Both the position numbers and the translations under genes were made by a program. The notes below the pieces were generated by a model. It had not been told where the DNA came from. It was given only the letters and a program-made list of their open reading frames with translations, and made no database searches. This document shows positions 25,371 through 34,410 of a stretch of 64,000 nt of DNA, in pieces. Source of the stretch: Promicromonospora sukumoe 327MFSha3.1 (GTDB lineage Bacteria; Actinomycetota; Actinomycetes; Actinomycetales; Cellulomonadaceae). Where the stretch lies: the NCBI RefSeq assembly GCF_000385135.1, contig NZ_ARQM01000010.1, positions 372,001-436,000 on the forward strand, in the 5' to 3' direction. How positions within the stretch are numbered: position 1 is the stretch's first letter; every line of letters begins with the position of its first letter.

Positions 25371-26117
25371 GTGCCCCTGTACCGAGACGACGCGATCGTG
25401 CTGCGCACCCAGAAGCTGGGCGAGGCGGACCGCATCGTCACGTTCCTGACGCGCGAGAACGGCAAGGTGCGCGGCGTCGGCAAGGGCGTGCGGCGCACGT
25501 CGTCCAAGTTCGGGGCGCGGCTGGAGCCGTTCATGGCCGTCGACGTGCAGCTGCACACCGGCCGCAACCCGCGGCCCGGCATGGGCCTCGACACGGTGAC
25601 GCAGGTCGAGACCATCGGCGCCTACGCCCGCGCGATCAGCGAGGACTACGGCCTGTACACGTCCGGCACGGTGATGCTGGAGGCCGCCGACCGGCTGGTC
25701 GCGCAGGAGTACGAGCCGGCGGTGCAGCAGTACTGGCTGCTCGCCGGCGGCTTGCGGGCCCTGTCCGAGCGGCACCACGACGCCGGCCTGGTGCTCGACT
25801 CGTACCTGCTGCGCGCGCTCGCGGTGGCGGGCTGGGCGCCGTCGTTCGAGGACTGCGCGCGCTGCGGCGAGCCCGGCCCGCACCACTCGTTCAACGTGGC
25901 GCAGGGCGGCGCCGTCTGCCCGCGCTGCCGGCCGCCGGGTTCCACCGCGCCCGCGCCGGAGACCTTCGCCCTGCTGTCCTCGCTGCTCGCGGGCGACTGG
26001 GCGACCGCCGACGCGTCCGACGCGCGGCACCGCAAGGAGGCGAGCGGCCTCGTCGCCGCCTACGGCCAGTACTACCTGGAGAGAACGTTGCGATCGTTGA
26101 AGATGGTGGAGCGCTGA
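25371..26117 (+). CDS. recO: DNA repair protein RecO
   Basis: A 248-residue protein. The N-terminal OB-fold begins [20 protein letters not shown], the classic RecO start, followed by the positively charged [20 protein letters not shown]. The C-terminal zinc-binding motif is present as CARCGE and CPRCRP. RecO helps load RecA at single-strand gaps together with RecF and RecR. A CAGAAT box ends six bases before the GTG at 25371, so the mRNA is probably leaderless. The stop overlaps the uppS ATG by one base; the recO-uppS order is common in actinobacteria. Confidence 0.95.
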   Translation: MPLYRDDAIVLRTQKLGEADRIVTFLTRENGKVRGVGKGVRRTSSKFGARLEPFMAVDVQLHTGRNPRPGMGLDTVTQVETIGAYARAISEDYGLYTSGTVMLEAADRLVAQEYEPAVQQYWLLAGGLRALSERHHDAGLVLDSYLLRALAVAGWAPSFEDCARCGEPGPHHSFNVAQGGAVCPRCRPPGSTAPAPETFALLSSLLAGDWATADASDARHRKEASGLVAAYGQYYLERTLRSLKMVER

Positions 26118-26911
26118 TGGCCCGGAACGCGAACCTGGTCGCGCCCTTCCCGCACCCGTCCGGCGAGCAGGCCCCGCGGATCCCCAAGGAGTTCCTGCCG
26201 CGGCACGTCGCCGTCGTCATGGACGGAAACGGCCGCTGGGCGAACGCCCGCGGTCTGCCGCGCGTCGAGGGGCACCGGGCGGGCGAGAACTCCCTGCTCG
26301 ACGTCGTCGCGGGCGCCGTCGACGTGGGCGTCGAGTACGTCTCGGCCTACGCGTTCAGCACCGAGAACTGGAAGCGCTCGCCCGAGGAGGTGCGCTTCCT
26401 GATGAACTTCACGCAGGACGTGATGCGCCGCCAGTGCGACGTCATGGCCTCGTGGGGCGTGCGTATCCGCTGGGCCGGACGCCGTCCGAAGCTGTGGAAG
26501 TCGGTGATCGACGTGCTCCAGGAGGCCGAGGAGCGCACCAAGGACAACGACCTCTGCACCCTGACGATGTGCGTCAACTACGGCAGCCGGGCCGAGCTGG
26601 CCGACGCCGCCGCAGCCATGGCGCGCGACGTCGCCGCCGGCAAGCTGGACCCGAAGCGGATCAGCGAGAAGACCGTGCAGAAGTATCTGTACCTGCCCGA
26701 CCTGCCCGACGTCGACCTGTTCCTGCGGTCCTCGGGCGAGCAGCGGACGTCGAACTTCATGCTGTGGCAGGCGGCGTACGCCGAGATGGTGTTCCTCGAC
26801 GAGCCGTGGCCCGACGTCGACCGCCGGCACCTGTGGCACGCGGTCGAGGAGTACGCGAAGCGCGACCGCCGCTACGGCGGGGCGCTGGACAAGCCGGACG
26901 CCGCGAAGTAG
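26117..26911 (+). CDS. uppS: isoprenyl diphosphate synthase (undecaprenyl/decaprenyl type)
   Basis: A 264-residue cis-prenyltransferase that makes the lipid carrier for cell-wall synthesis. The catalytic Asp is in [18 protein letters not shown], the next conserved stretch is [28 protein letters not shown] follows, and the C-terminal [20 protein letters not shown] is the family signature. It starts on the last base of the recO stop and is co-transcribed with it. A palindromic repeat then separates it from the convergent siderophore gene. The exact chain length cannot be read from sequence. Confidence 0.95.
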   Translation: MARNANLVAPFPHPSGEQAPRIPKEFLPRHVAVVMDGNGRWANARGLPRVEGHRAGENSLLDVVAGAVDVGVEYVSAYAFSTENWKRSPEEVRFLMNFTQDVMRRQCDVMASWGVRIRWAGRRPKLWKSVIDVLQEAEERTKDNDLCTLTMCVNYGSRAELADAAAAMARDVAAGKLDPKRISEKTVQKYLYLPDLPDVDLFLRSSGEQRTSNFMLWQAAYAEMVFLDEPWPDVDRRHLWHAVEEYAKRDRRYGGALDKPDAAK

Positions 26912-26920
26912 AGAACCGCT

Positions 26921-26992
26921 CGCTGGTCGAGCTTGCCCGCTCGCTGGTCGAGCTTGTCGAGACCTACCGGGGTCTCGACGAGCTCGACCAGC
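26921..26992. repeat. GGTCGAG-type palindrome between convergent genes
   Basis: The main hairpin is 26944-26991, CTGGTCGAGCTTGTCGAGACC against GGTCTCGACGAGCTCGACCAG, preceded by an extra half-arm CGCTGGTCGAGCTTG at 26921. It sits ten bases after the uppS stop and 29 bases before the stop of the convergent binding-protein gene, and may terminate both. Confidence 0.9.
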
Positions 26993-27020
26993 GAACGGGC
27001 GGCTCGGTCGGCGAAGGGCG

Positions 27021-28073
27021 TTACTTGTTCAGCGTCTCCGCCAGGGCGTCGATCAGCTTGGGCATGCCCTCGGGGTACTCGACCGAGAGCGCCGTCGGCG
27101 GGGAGACGGCCGAGACCGCGACGGTGCCGACCTGCTGCGCCACCATGCCGTTCTTGACGGCGGGCAGGGCCTGCAGCTCCTTCTTGTCGGGGAGCGCCGC
27201 GGCCTCCTCCTCGGTGTACGTGTAGGCCACGACGAGGTCGGACTCCAGCTTGTCGAGCTCCTCGTACGACAGCGTGTAGAAGAACGAGCCGTCGTCCGGC
27301 GCGAGCTCCTCGACGGCCGGGGCGGTCTCGAAGCCGAGGCCCTCCAGGAACCCGGCGCGCGGGTCACCGGCCCGGTAGACGTAGATCAGGCCCTCGTCGG
27401 GCGAGTCGACGATCGCGGCGACGGTCTTGCCCTCGAACTCGGGGTGCGCCTCGGCCTGCTCGGCCAGGTACGTGTTGATCTCGTCGACCTTGGCCTCGCC
27501 CGCCGCGCTGCGGCCCAGGGCGGCGTCCGTCGCGGTGATGATCTCGTCCCACGGCGTCTGCCAGGCGGTCTCCGGGTAGGCGACCGTCGGGGCGATCTCG
27601 CTGAGCAGGTCGTACTGCTCCTGCGTGATGCCCGAGTACGTGGCGATGATGACGTCGGGCTCGGCGGCCGCGAACTCCTCGTAGGGCACCGTCGCGCCGG
27701 CCTCGGCGTCGGTCAGCACGGTCGGGTGCTCGACGCCGGCCTCGTCGTAGGCCTCCTCGACCCAGGGAAGCAGGTTGCCCTCGCCCACGGTCCAGGTCTG
27801 CTCGGCGACGGCGACCGGGAAGACGCCCGCAGCGATCGCGGCCTCGGTCGAGCCCCAGCCCCACGTGGCGACGCGCTCGGGCGCCGCCTCGATGGTGGTC
27901 TCGCCGAGCGCGTGCTCGATGGTCAGCGGGAACTCGTCGGTCGCGCCGGAGGCGGCGGCGGACGGCGCGGCGTCGTCGTTGCCGGCCGGCTCTTCGGACG
28001 CGCAGCCCGCGAGGGCGAGGGCGGACGCGGCGACGAGGCCGACGGCCGCTGCGAGGGATCGGCGAGATCGCAC
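27021..28073 (-). CDS. siderophore ABC transporter substrate-binding lipoprotein
   Basis: A 350-residue lipoprotein. The signal sequence ends in the lipobox LALAGC at about residues 20-25, followed by an Ala/Ser/Asp linker. The mature part is a FecB/FepB-type bilobed binding protein: RVATWGWGSTEAAIAAGVFP near the start, PDVIIATYSGITQEQYDLLS in the first lobe, and a long helix joining lobes. It should capture a ferric siderophore outside the membrane. The GTG start has GGGAG upstream. A DtxR-like box lies 50 bp before the start. It belongs with the minus-strand ATPase and permease genes next door. Confidence 0.92.
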   Translation of the reverse strand: MRSRRSLAAAVGLVAASALALAGCASEEPAGNDDAAPSAAASGATDEFPLTIEHALGETTIEAAPERVATWGWGSTEAAIAAGVFPVAVAEQTWTVGEGNLLPWVEEAYDEAGVEHPTVLTDAEAGATVPYEEFAAAEPDVIIATYSGITQEQYDLLSEIAPTVAYPETAWQTPWDEIITATDAALGRSAAGEAKVDEINTYLAEQAEAHPEFEGKTVAAIVDSPDEGLIYVYRAGDPRAGFLEGLGFETAPAVEELAPDDGSFFYTLSYEELDKLESDLVVAYTYTEEEAAALPDKKELQALPAVKNGMVAQQVGTVAVSAVSPPTALSVEYPEGMPKLIDALAETLNK

Positions 28074-28123
28074 GGTTTCTCCCGGGGGTATCAGTCGAAC
28101 GACCGGCGGGGTGCCGGTCGAGA

Positions 28124-28142
28124 TGAGGTAACCCTAACCGCA
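28124..28142 (-). promoter_or_regulatory. DtxR/IdeR-like iron box before the binding-protein gene
   Basis: TGAGGTAACCCTAACCGCA matches the 19-bp DtxR consensus (TTAGGTTAGCCTAACCTAA) at about 14 positions. The site is 51 bp upstream of the GTG. A weaker TGAGGTAAACC site lies at about 28183. Iron-loaded DtxR would repress the importer. Confidence 0.7.
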
Positions 28143-28197
28143 TTAGGTCACGTTGATGTTGCGGAATTGGAAGAGGTCTGGGTGAGGTAAACCACGC

Positions 28198-28989
28198 CTA
28201 CTTCGAGTGGAAACGGCCCACCGGGACCACCAGGGGGGAGCCCGCGACGGGGTCGGGGACCACCTGGGCGCGCAGCCCGAACGCCTCGTCGACCACCTCG
28301 CGGGTCAGCACGTCCGACGGCTCCCCCTCGGCGACGATCCGGCCGGCCGACATGACGACCAGGTGGTCGGCGTACCGGGCGGCGAGGTTGAGCTCGTGCA
28401 GCACCATCGCGACGGTCGTGCCCTGGTTGCGGTTCAGCTCGGTGAGCAGGTCCAGCAGGTCGAGCTGGTGGCGCACGTCGAGGAACGTCGTCGGCTCGTC
28501 GAGCAGCACGATGTCGGTCTGCTGCGCCAGCACCATCGCGATCCACACGCGCTGGCGCTGCCCGCCCGACAGCTCGGCGACCGGCCGGTCCGCGAGCTCC
28601 GCTACTCCTGTGGACTCCAGCGCGGTGGTGACCACGGCGTCGTCGTCGGAGGAGTGCCGGCCGAACCAGCCCTGGTGCGGGTACCGGCCGCGGCTGACCA
28701 GCTCGGCGACCCGCACGCCGTCGGGCGCGACGGACGACTGCGGCAGCATGCCGACCTTGCGCGCCAGCTCCTTGCGCGGCATCGCCGTGATGTCGGTCCC
28801 GCCGAGCGTGATGCGGCCGCCGTCGAGCGGGTGCAGGCGGGCCAGGCCGCGCAGCAGCGTGGACTTGCCGCAGGCGTTCGGCCCGACGACGGCGGTGATC
28901 TTGCCGTCGGGCAGCGTCAGGTCGAGGCCCTCGATGACCTTGAGGCCGTCGTAGCCCAGGCTGACGCCCTCGGCGCGCAGGTTGGTCAT
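28198..28989 (-). CDS. siderophore ABC transporter ATPase
   Basis: A 263-residue FecE/FepC-type ATPase. Walker A is VVGPNACGKSTLLRG, the ABC signature is ELSGGQRQRVWIAM, and Walker B is DIVLLDEPTTFLD followed by the switch His in LHELNLAARYADH. It powers import through the two adjacent permeases. The ATG at 28989 overlaps the last bases of the upstream permease gene. The C-terminal VVPDPVAGSPLVVPVGR segment is typical of the siderophore ATPases in actinobacteria. Confidence 0.95.
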   Translation of the reverse strand: MTNLRAEGVSLGYDGLKVIEGLDLTLPDGKITAVVGPNACGKSTLLRGLARLHPLDGGRITLGGTDITAMPRKELARKVGMLPQSSVAPDGVRVAELVSRGRYPHQGWFGRHSSDDDAVVTTALESTGVAELADRPVAELSGGQRQRVWIAMVLAQQTDIVLLDEPTTFLDVRHQLDLLDLLTELNRNQGTTVAMVLHELNLAARYADHLVVMSAGRIVAEGEPSDVLTREVVDEAFGLRAQVVPDPVAGSPLVVPVGRFHSK

Positions 28990-30029
28990 CGGCTCCTCTT
29001 CTCGTTCGTGGCGAGCAGCCACAGCAGGTAGGGGGCGCCCACGAGCCCCGTGACGACCCCGACCGGCGCCGCGACGCCGAGCAGCCCGTGCTGCGCGACG
29101 ACGTCCGCGACCAGGGTCAGGGCCGCGCCGGTCACGGCGGACGCGACGAGCGCGGCGCCGCCGTCGTTCACCAGGCGGCGCGCGATGGCGGGCGCGACCA
29201 GGGCGACGAACGCGATGGGGCCGGACGCGCTGGTGGCGAGCGCGACGAGCGCGACGGCCAGCAGCAGCGTGCCCACGCGGGCGGCGTCGACGTGCACACC
29301 CAGGGCGCGCGCGTTGTCGTCGCCGAGCGCGAGAGGGCCCTGGGTCCGCGAGACGACCGCCACCGCGGCGGACAGCACGAGCGTCCCGACGGCGACGAGC
29401 GTGAGCTGCTCGCCGCGGACGTCGGAGATCGAGCCGACCGTCCAGGTCAGGACGGCCGCCGCCTCGTGCTCCTGCGCGCGGGCCAGGGCCCAGGCGATCA
29501 GCGACGAGCCCAGGTACGCGAATCCGACGCCCACCAGCACGAACCGGATCGAGTGCAGGCCCCTGCGCCACGCCAGCAGCCAGATCGCCAGGGCGACGAC
29601 CGCGGCGCCCGTGAACGCCATCCCGGACAGCGCCACGCCGCTCAGTCCCAGGACGAGCACGCCGAGCACGGCCCCGAGGCTCGCCCCGGTCGAGATGCCG
29701 AGGATGTCGGGGGAGGCGAGCGGGTTGCGCAGGGTCGACTGGAAGAGGGCGCCGGCCAGGCCGAACGCGGCGCCGATCACGACGGCCGCCTCGATGCGGG
29801 GCAGCCGCAGCTTCTGGACGACGAAGACGTCGCCCTTGTCGCCGAGGCCCAGGACGCCGCCGATCGCCTGGCCCGGGGTCAGGCCGGCGGCGCCGATGAG
29901 GAGCGCGACGGTCCCGGCGACGAGCACCACGAGGACCATCCCGGACACGACGAGCGTCTGCCGGCGGCGCCGGACGGCGCGCAGCTCGGCGACGGTGCTG
30001 ACGGTGGTGGCCGTGGCGGGTGCGGACAT
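28986..30029 (-). CDS. siderophore ABC transporter permease (FecD-like)
   Basis: A 347-residue FecCD-family membrane protein with about nine or ten helices. Family marks are LRLPRIEAAVVIGAAFGLAG, the FQSTLRNPLASPDILGISTG block, and the cytoplasmic coupling region near SGPIAFVALVAPAIARRLV. The polar N-terminus (about 35 residues) precedes the first helix. It overlaps the ATPase gene by four bases and its own ATG shares one base with the stop of the partner permease. The two permeases would form the channel as a heterodimer. Confidence 0.95.
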   Translation of the reverse strand: MSAPATATTVSTVAELRAVRRRRQTLVVSGMVLVVLVAGTVALLIGAAGLTPGQAIGGVLGLGDKGDVFVVQKLRLPRIEAAVVIGAAFGLAGALFQSTLRNPLASPDILGISTGASLGAVLGVLVLGLSGVALSGMAFTGAAVVALAIWLLAWRRGLHSIRFVLVGVGFAYLGSSLIAWALARAQEHEAAAVLTWTVGSISDVRGEQLTLVAVGTLVLSAAVAVVSRTQGPLALGDDNARALGVHVDAARVGTLLLAVALVALATSASGPIAFVALVAPAIARRLVNDGGAALVASAVTGAALTLVADVVAQHGLLGVAAPVGVVTGLVGAPYLLWLLATNEKRSR

Positions 30030-31075
30030 CAGGCCCCCACCACGTTCCGGCCCCGGGCGACGGCGACCAGCACCGGCGCGCCGAGCAGTGCCGCGACCAC
30101 GCCGGCCTCGAGCTCGGAGCGGGGCAGGACCAGCCGGCCGAGCACGTCGGCGGACAGCAGCATGACCGGGCCCAGCAGCGCGCCGATCGCCATGATCCAG
30201 CGGTAGTCCGTGCCCACGAGGCGGCGTGCCGTGTGCGGCACCACGAGCCCGACGAGCGCGATCGGCCCGGCCAGCGACGTCGCCGTGCCCGCGAGCAGCA
30301 CGATGGCGATCGCCGCGAGCACGCGCGTGGTGCCGACCCGCTGGCCGAGCGCGGTGGCGACGTCGTCCCCGAGGGCCAGCATGTTGAGCCGGTGCGCGAG
30401 CCCCGCGGCCAGGACCAGGCCGACGACGATGAACGGCCACAGCGCCGTGACGGTGTCCAGGCCGCGGCCCGTCAGGGAGCCGACGGACCAGAACCGGTAC
30501 AGGTTGAACGCCTGCTGGTCGCGCAGCAGCACGAGCGTGATGAGCGGCGTGATCAGTGCGGTCACCGCGGCGCCGACCAGCGCGAGCCGCACCGGCTGGC
30601 CCCGCCCCACCGAGAACACGATCGCCGCAGCGACGGCGGCCCCGAGGAACGCGAACCACACGTAGCCGATGGGCGAGGTGATCCCCAGCAGCCAGACGGC
30701 GCAGACGACCGCCAGCGACGCGCCCGAGTTCAGGCCCAGCAGGCCCGGGTCGGCGATCGGGTTGCGCGTGACGCCCTGGATCAGCGTGCCCGCCATGCCG
30801 AGCGCGACACCCGCCGCCAGCCCGACGACGGTGCGCGGCAGCCGCTGCTCCAGCACCACGTCGTGGTCCATGAAACCCGCGACCGGCGCCGTCAGCGCCC
30901 GCCACACCTCGGCCGGGTTGATGTCGCGGACGCCGAGCGCGAGGCTCGCGAGGACGACGAGCACCAGGGCGACGACCGCCGCGAGCAACGCGAGCGTCCG
31001 GCGTCGGGCACGGCGGGCCACGGCTTCCGCACCCTCACGGCGTCCCGCGGGCGCAGCCGCAGGTGAGGTAAGCAT
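30029..31075 (-). CDS. siderophore ABC transporter permease (FecC-like)
   Basis: A 348-residue FecCD-family permease, first gene of the minus-strand permease-permease-ATPase operon. LEQRLPRTVVGLAAGVALGM, GVTRNPIADPGLLGLNSGAS and the coupling region SLAGPIALVGLVVPHTARRL are standard for this family. The first 27 residues are polar and Arg-rich. A DtxR-like box overlaps its start codon. The separately promoted binding-protein gene lies downstream, so the importer is expressed from two iron-responsive promoters. Confidence 0.95.
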   Translation of the reverse strand: MLTSPAAAPAGRREGAEAVARRARRRTLALLAAVVALVLVVLASLALGVRDINPAEVWRALTAPVAGFMDHDVVLEQRLPRTVVGLAAGVALGMAGTLIQGVTRNPIADPGLLGLNSGASLAVVCAVWLLGITSPIGYVWFAFLGAAVAAAIVFSVGRGQPVRLALVGAAVTALITPLITLVLLRDQQAFNLYRFWSVGSLTGRGLDTVTALWPFIVVGLVLAAGLAHRLNMLALGDDVATALGQRVGTTRVLAAIAIVLLAGTATSLAGPIALVGLVVPHTARRLVGTDYRWIMAIGALLGPVMLLSADVLGRLVLPRSELEAGVVAALLGAPVLVAVARGRNVVGA

Positions 31076-31082
31076 TGCCTAA
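31064..31082 (-). promoter_or_regulatory. DtxR/IdeR-like box overlapping the permease start codon
   Basis: On the minus strand, TTAGGCAATGCTTACCTCA matches the DtxR consensus at about 13 of 19 positions and covers the ATG (31073-31075). Bound repressor would block initiation or, if the mRNA is leaderless, sit on the transcription start. Confidence 0.65.
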
Positions 31083-31142
31083 GCATTCCACAATGCCGAG
31101 GGTGGTCGGTACGCGCCCCTGCCCGGGGCGCGTACCGCCGGA

Positions 31143-31682
31143 TCAGGAGTACGAGTCGCAGCCCCAGCCGTCGTTGTCCGCGTCGAGGCGGTGGTAGTCC
31201 TTGGTCCCGACCCAGACGGTCTTGCCGACGTCGGGGCAGTCGAGGTCGGGGTTGCTGGGGCTGACCGGGCACTGCCACCTGCCGGCGGTGTAGACGCAGG
31301 CGGAGTCACGGGCGAAGTCGGACCGGAGCGAGCCCTTCTTGCCGCCGAAGCTCACGGTCCACGTGCCGGACCTCGTCGCGGTGGTCTTGAAGGAGTAGGC
31401 CCCGGTCTTGGTGGTCTTGATCTTCGCGATCTTCTTCGACGCGGCCGGCCCCGCCGGGTCGAAGCGGACCGTGAGCTCCCGCCCGGACAGGGCGCGCCAC
31501 TTCCCGTCCCTCTTGTAGGTGAGCTTGCCCGTCAGGACGACCGCCTTGCCCTTCGCGACCGTGTGCGGCTTGGCCTGCGCCGTGATGTTGGTCGTGTAGC
31601 CGGTCGCTGCCTGTGCGGGGACGGACGCCGTGAGCGCGAGCGCGAACACGCTCACCAGGGCGACGATGATTCGTCGGATCAT
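31143..31682 (-). CDS. secreted Excalibur-domain protein
   Basis: A 179-residue exported protein. The signal peptide is MIRRIIVALVSVFALALTAS ending near PAQAA. The middle is an Ig-like or beta-sandwich region rich in Lys and Thr (KTTKTGAYSFKTTATRSGTW). The C-terminal 35 residues match the Excalibur calcium-binding motif, with DLDCPDVGK and the diagnostic DADNDGWGCDS. Excalibur proteins are found on Gram-positive cell surfaces and extracellular nucleases; here no nuclease domain is present. An in-frame upstream ATG exists, but the signal peptide fixes ATG at 31682. Confidence 0.85.
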   Translation of the reverse strand: MIRRIIVALVSVFALALTASVPAQAATGYTTNITAQAKPHTVAKGKAVVLTGKLTYKRDGKWRALSGRELTVRFDPAGPAASKKIAKIKTTKTGAYSFKTTATRSGTWTVSFGGKKGSLRSDFARDSACVYTAGRWQCPVSPSNPDLDCPDVGKTVWVGTKDYHRLDADNDGWGCDSYS

Positions 31683-32022
31683 GCGGGGACCAGTCTCTTC
31701 CTCGAGTCGGCGCGCCGCCCAACGCGGCACGCTATGAGTCCCAGACCTGCTCAGCCGCTGTTTCTGACACGGTTCTCCTCGACCTCACCCGGGTGAACCC
31801 GGCCGTGCGGGGGCTCGGCCCTGACCTCCGGGAAAGTAAGTACGTCTGCGGGGTGTGTTGCTGTGAGTCGACAATGTCTACGCAGAGCAACACACCCCGC
31901 AGACCTACGTTTACCCTGCGGCGAGATGTCCGTTTCGGATGCCCGCCCTGCCCGCTCCTGGTTATCCACAGGCTCGGGCGATCGCCCCTGCGTCGTCGAG
32001 GTGCGCCCGGCACGATGGGGCG
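31683..32022. other. 340-bp intergenic region with a palindromic element
   Basis: Between the divergent Excalibur and XRE genes there is no credible gene. The region holds the second copy of the 110-bp palindromic element (31827-31937), one perfect DnaA box TTATCCACA (31962-31970), and near the right end a CACGAT box (32011-32016) exactly six bases before the XRE gene start. Confidence 0.7.
31827..31937. repeat. palindromic element, copy 2
   Basis: A perfect 19-bp stem (31844-31862 with 31886-31904, starting GTCTGCGGGGTGTGTTGCT) around a loop that contains GTCGACAATGTCTAC. Reverse-complemented, its flanks match copy 1 at 17561-17667, including GGACATCTCGCCGCAGGG and AAACGT. This defines an element, not a chance hairpin. 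Confidence 0.85.
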
Positions 32023-32766
32023 ATGGAACTCGACGGATCGCGGCTCGACGCCGCGCGGCTCGTGAAGGAAGCGCGGCAGGCGGCCCGGCAGACGCAGACG
32101 AAGCTTGCTGGCCGAGCGGGCGTGTCCCGGGGGACCGTCGCGGCGATCGAGTCGGGAGCGCGGAAGCCGTCCTGGGCGATGCTGACCGCGCTCCTCGCGG
32201 CCGCAGGCAAGCAGATGCGGATCGACCTCGAACCGCTCGACGAGGACGTCCGGAGCGCCGTGGCGGCCCAGGCGGGTGACACCTCCACAGCCGACGACCT
32301 GAGCATGACGGTGTCGCTCATGGAGGGATTGAGCGACCTGGCGTACCGCTTCGAAGGGCTTGCCGCCGCGGCGGTGCTGGGAGCGCCGCTCCCGTTGGCG
32401 GAGCCCATCGAGCTCGTGCTGCCGGACACTGCCGAGGGAGTGGACTGGCTCGCGGCGCTCGTCCGCACCGGTGCGGCCGCTGTGACGCCGGCCGGGCGCA
32501 GCTACCACCTGGACGGCGTGACGTCGGCCAAGGGTGTGGCCCACCTGGTGGAGCTCGGTGAGGGCGGTCGATTCCTGCTGGAGATCTGGCTCTGCGTCTT
32601 CACGGTGCGGTTCGTCCCGGCCTCGCAGGCCGGGCGGGCGGTCACCGTCGTCGGTGAGCACGGCCCGTTGCGGGTGCAGCCGCTGCACGAGATCGAGACC
32701 ACGGACCGGAACGCGGCGCGCGTCCTGCGCCTGCTGCGAGAGCAGGCCCAGGACGCGCGCGACTGA
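32023..32766 (+). CDS. XRE-family regulator with unknown C-terminal domain
   Basis: A 247-residue protein. Residues about 10-60 are an XRE helix-turn-helix (QTKLAGRAGVSRGTVAAIES, then GARKPSWAMLTALLAAAGK). The remaining 180 residues have no motif I recognise; they look like a soluble alpha/beta domain. Similar HTH proteins are often antitoxins next to a nucleotidyltransferase-like toxin, but no partner gene is found beside this one. ATG at 32023 was chosen because the HTH begins shortly after it. A CACGAT box six bases upstream suggests a leaderless mRNA. Confidence 0.78.
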   Translation: MELDGSRLDAARLVKEARQAARQTQTKLAGRAGVSRGTVAAIESGARKPSWAMLTALLAAAGKQMRIDLEPLDEDVRSAVAAQAGDTSTADDLSMTVSLMEGLSDLAYRFEGLAAAAVLGAPLPLAEPIELVLPDTAEGVDWLAALVRTGAAAVTPAGRSYHLDGVTSAKGVAHLVELGEGGRFLLEIWLCVFTVRFVPASQAGRAVTVVGEHGPLRVQPLHEIETTDRNAARVLRLLREQAQDARD

Positions 32767-32773
32767 CTAGCTG

Positions 32774-32849
32774 CTGGTCGAGCCCGACCGCGGGTCGAGC
32801 CGCCGCTGGTCGAGCCTGTCGAGACCCGGTTTCGACAAGCTCAACCAGC
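32774..32849. repeat. GGTCGAG-type palindrome between convergent genes
   Basis: Extra half-arms (CTGGTCGAGCCCG and CGGGTCGAGCC) precede a full hairpin, CTGGTCGAGCCTGTCGAGACC with TTTCGACAAGCTCAACCAG. It fills the gap between the convergent XRE and glycyl-tRNA synthetase genes. Confidence 0.88.
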
Positions 32850-32856
32850 GATGCGC

Positions 32857-34263
32857 TCAGGCCCCGACGAGGTGCCCGGCCAGGTAGCTGACGACCTTGT
32901 CCAGGGCGACGCGCTCCTGCTGCATCGTGTCGCGGTGGCGGATGGTCACGGCCTGGTCGTCGAGGGTGTCGAAGTCGACGGTGATGCAGAACGGCGTACC
33001 GATCTCGTCCTGGCGGCGGTAGCGCTTGCCGATGGCCTGCGTCACGTCGTAGTCGATGTTCCAGTACTTGCGCAGCTCCGCGGAGAGCTTCTCCGACGTC
33101 GGCAGCAGGTCCGCCGTCTTGGACAGCGGGAGCACCGCGGCCTTGACGGGGGCCAGGCGCGGGTCCAGGCGTAGCACGGTGCGCTTGTCGACGCCGCCCT
33201 TGGTGTTGGGCGCCTCGTCCTCGGCGTACGCCTCGACCAGGAACGCCATGAGCGAGCGGGTCAGGCCGGCGGCCGGCTCGATGACGTACGGGTAGTACTT
33301 CTCGTTCGTCACCGGGTCGCGGTACGCCAGGTCCTTGCCGGAGCTCTCCGTGTGGGTCTTCAGGTCGAAGTCCGTGCGGTTCGCGATGCCCTCGAGCTCA
33401 CCCCACTCGCTGCCCTGGAAGCCGAAGCGGTACTCGATGTCCACGGTGCGGGTCGAGTAGTGCGACAGCTTGTCCTTCGGGTGCTCGTAGTGCCGCAGGT
33501 TGTCGGCCGAGATGCCCAGGTCCGTGTACCAGTTGGTGCGGTAGTCGATCCAGTACTGGTGCCACTCCTCGTCCTCACCCGGCTTGACGAAGAACTCCAT
33601 CTCCATCTGCTCGAACTCGCGGGTGCGGAAGATGAAGTTGCCCGGCGTGATCTCGTTGCGGAACGACTTGCCGATCTGGCCGATGCCGAACGGCGGCTTC
33701 TTGCGCGCGGCGGCCGCGACGTTGGCGAAGTTCACGAAGATGCCCTGCGCCGTCTCGGGGCGCAGGTAGTGCAGGCCGGACTCGTCCTCGACGGGGCCGA
33801 GGTACGTCTTCAGCATCATGTTGAAGTCGCGGGGCTCGGTCCACTGGCCGCGGGTACCGCAGTTGGAGCAGACGATCTCGGCGAGGCCGCCCTCGGGGGC
33901 GCGGCCCTTCTTCTCCTCGAACTCCTCGATCATCTGGTCCTCGCGGAACCGCTTGTGGCACGAGAGGCACTCGGTGAGGGGGTCGGTGAACACGCCGACG
34001 TGGCCGGAGGCGACCCAGACCTGGCGGGGCAGGATGACCGAGGAGTCCAGGCCGACGATGTCGTCGCGGCTCGTGACCATGGCCCGCCACCACTGCTTCT
34101 TGATGTTCTCCTTGAGCTCCACGCCCAGGGGGCCGTAGTCCCACGCAGAGCGCGTACCGCCGTAGATCTCGCCCGACGGGAAGACGAAACCTCGTCGCTT
34201 CGCGAGCGAGACGACGGCGTCGAGCTTGGCGGTCTGCGCAGAGCGCACTGACTTGTCGGACAC
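32857..34263 (-). CDS. glyQS: glycyl-tRNA synthetase, dimeric type
   Basis: A 468-residue class II synthetase that charges tRNA-Gly. The N-terminal [20 protein letters not shown] is the alpha2-type signature; motif 2 lies around [20 protein letters not shown], and motif 3 near [14 protein letters not shown] zinc-binding-like pair CLSCHKR and CSNCGTRG is present, as in other actinobacterial enzymes. The C-terminal anticodon-binding domain follows. GTG at 34263 is preceded by a GGAGAG site. It is a housekeeping single gene, sharing a 146-bp intergenic region with the divergent zinc importer. Confidence 0.96.
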   Translation of the reverse strand: MSDKSVRSAQTAKLDAVVSLAKRRGFVFPSGEIYGGTRSAWDYGPLGVELKENIKKQWWRAMVTSRDDIVGLDSSVILPRQVWVASGHVGVFTDPLTECLSCHKRFREDQMIEEFEEKKGRAPEGGLAEIVCSNCGTRGQWTEPRDFNMMLKTYLGPVEDESGLHYLRPETAQGIFVNFANVAAAARKKPPFGIGQIGKSFRNEITPGNFIFRTREFEQMEMEFFVKPGEDEEWHQYWIDYRTNWYTDLGISADNLRHYEHPKDKLSHYSTRTVDIEYRFGFQGSEWGELEGIANRTDFDLKTHTESSGKDLAYRDPVTNEKYYPYVIEPAAGLTRSLMAFLVEAYAEDEAPNTKGGVDKRTVLRLDPRLAPVKAAVLPLSKTADLLPTSEKLSAELRKYWNIDYDVTQAIGKRYRRQDEIGTPFCITVDFDTLDDQAVTIRHRDTMQQERVALDKVVSYLAGHLVGA

Positions 34264-34395
34264 GAGGGATCTCTCCAGGGGAACAGGTGGAAGTAACGTC
34301 CGCCCAGCCTACCGTCCGGGCCGGTCCAAGCCCGCGTGAAATAGCGCGTGACCGACCTCTCGGTGCCGATCTTTGACAACGGTTCTCAACAAGCG

Positions 34396-34410
34396 TGAGA
34401 ATCGTTCTCA
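34396..34410 (+). promoter_or_regulatory. Zur-type palindrome at the zinc-importer start
   Basis: TGAGAATCGTTCTCA is a perfect 15-bp palindrome whose last base is the A of the znuA-like ATG. It fits the actinobacterial Zur pattern TGA-n-AA-n3-TT-n-TCA. An upstream GGTTCTCAA half-site at 34381 may extend the region. The zur gene closes the same operon, implying autoregulation. Confidence 0.85.

Noticed and set aside
31962-31970. DnaA box TTATCCACA (another at 43423-43431) as a sign of a replication origin
   Set aside because: Single isolated boxes; no cluster, no dnaA/dnaN and no AT-rich unwinding region of the expected kind.
32023-32849. Toxin-antitoxin pair with the XRE protein as antitoxin
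   Set aside because: There is no partner reading frame on either side; the neighbours are a secreted Excalibur protein and glycyl-tRNA synthetase.
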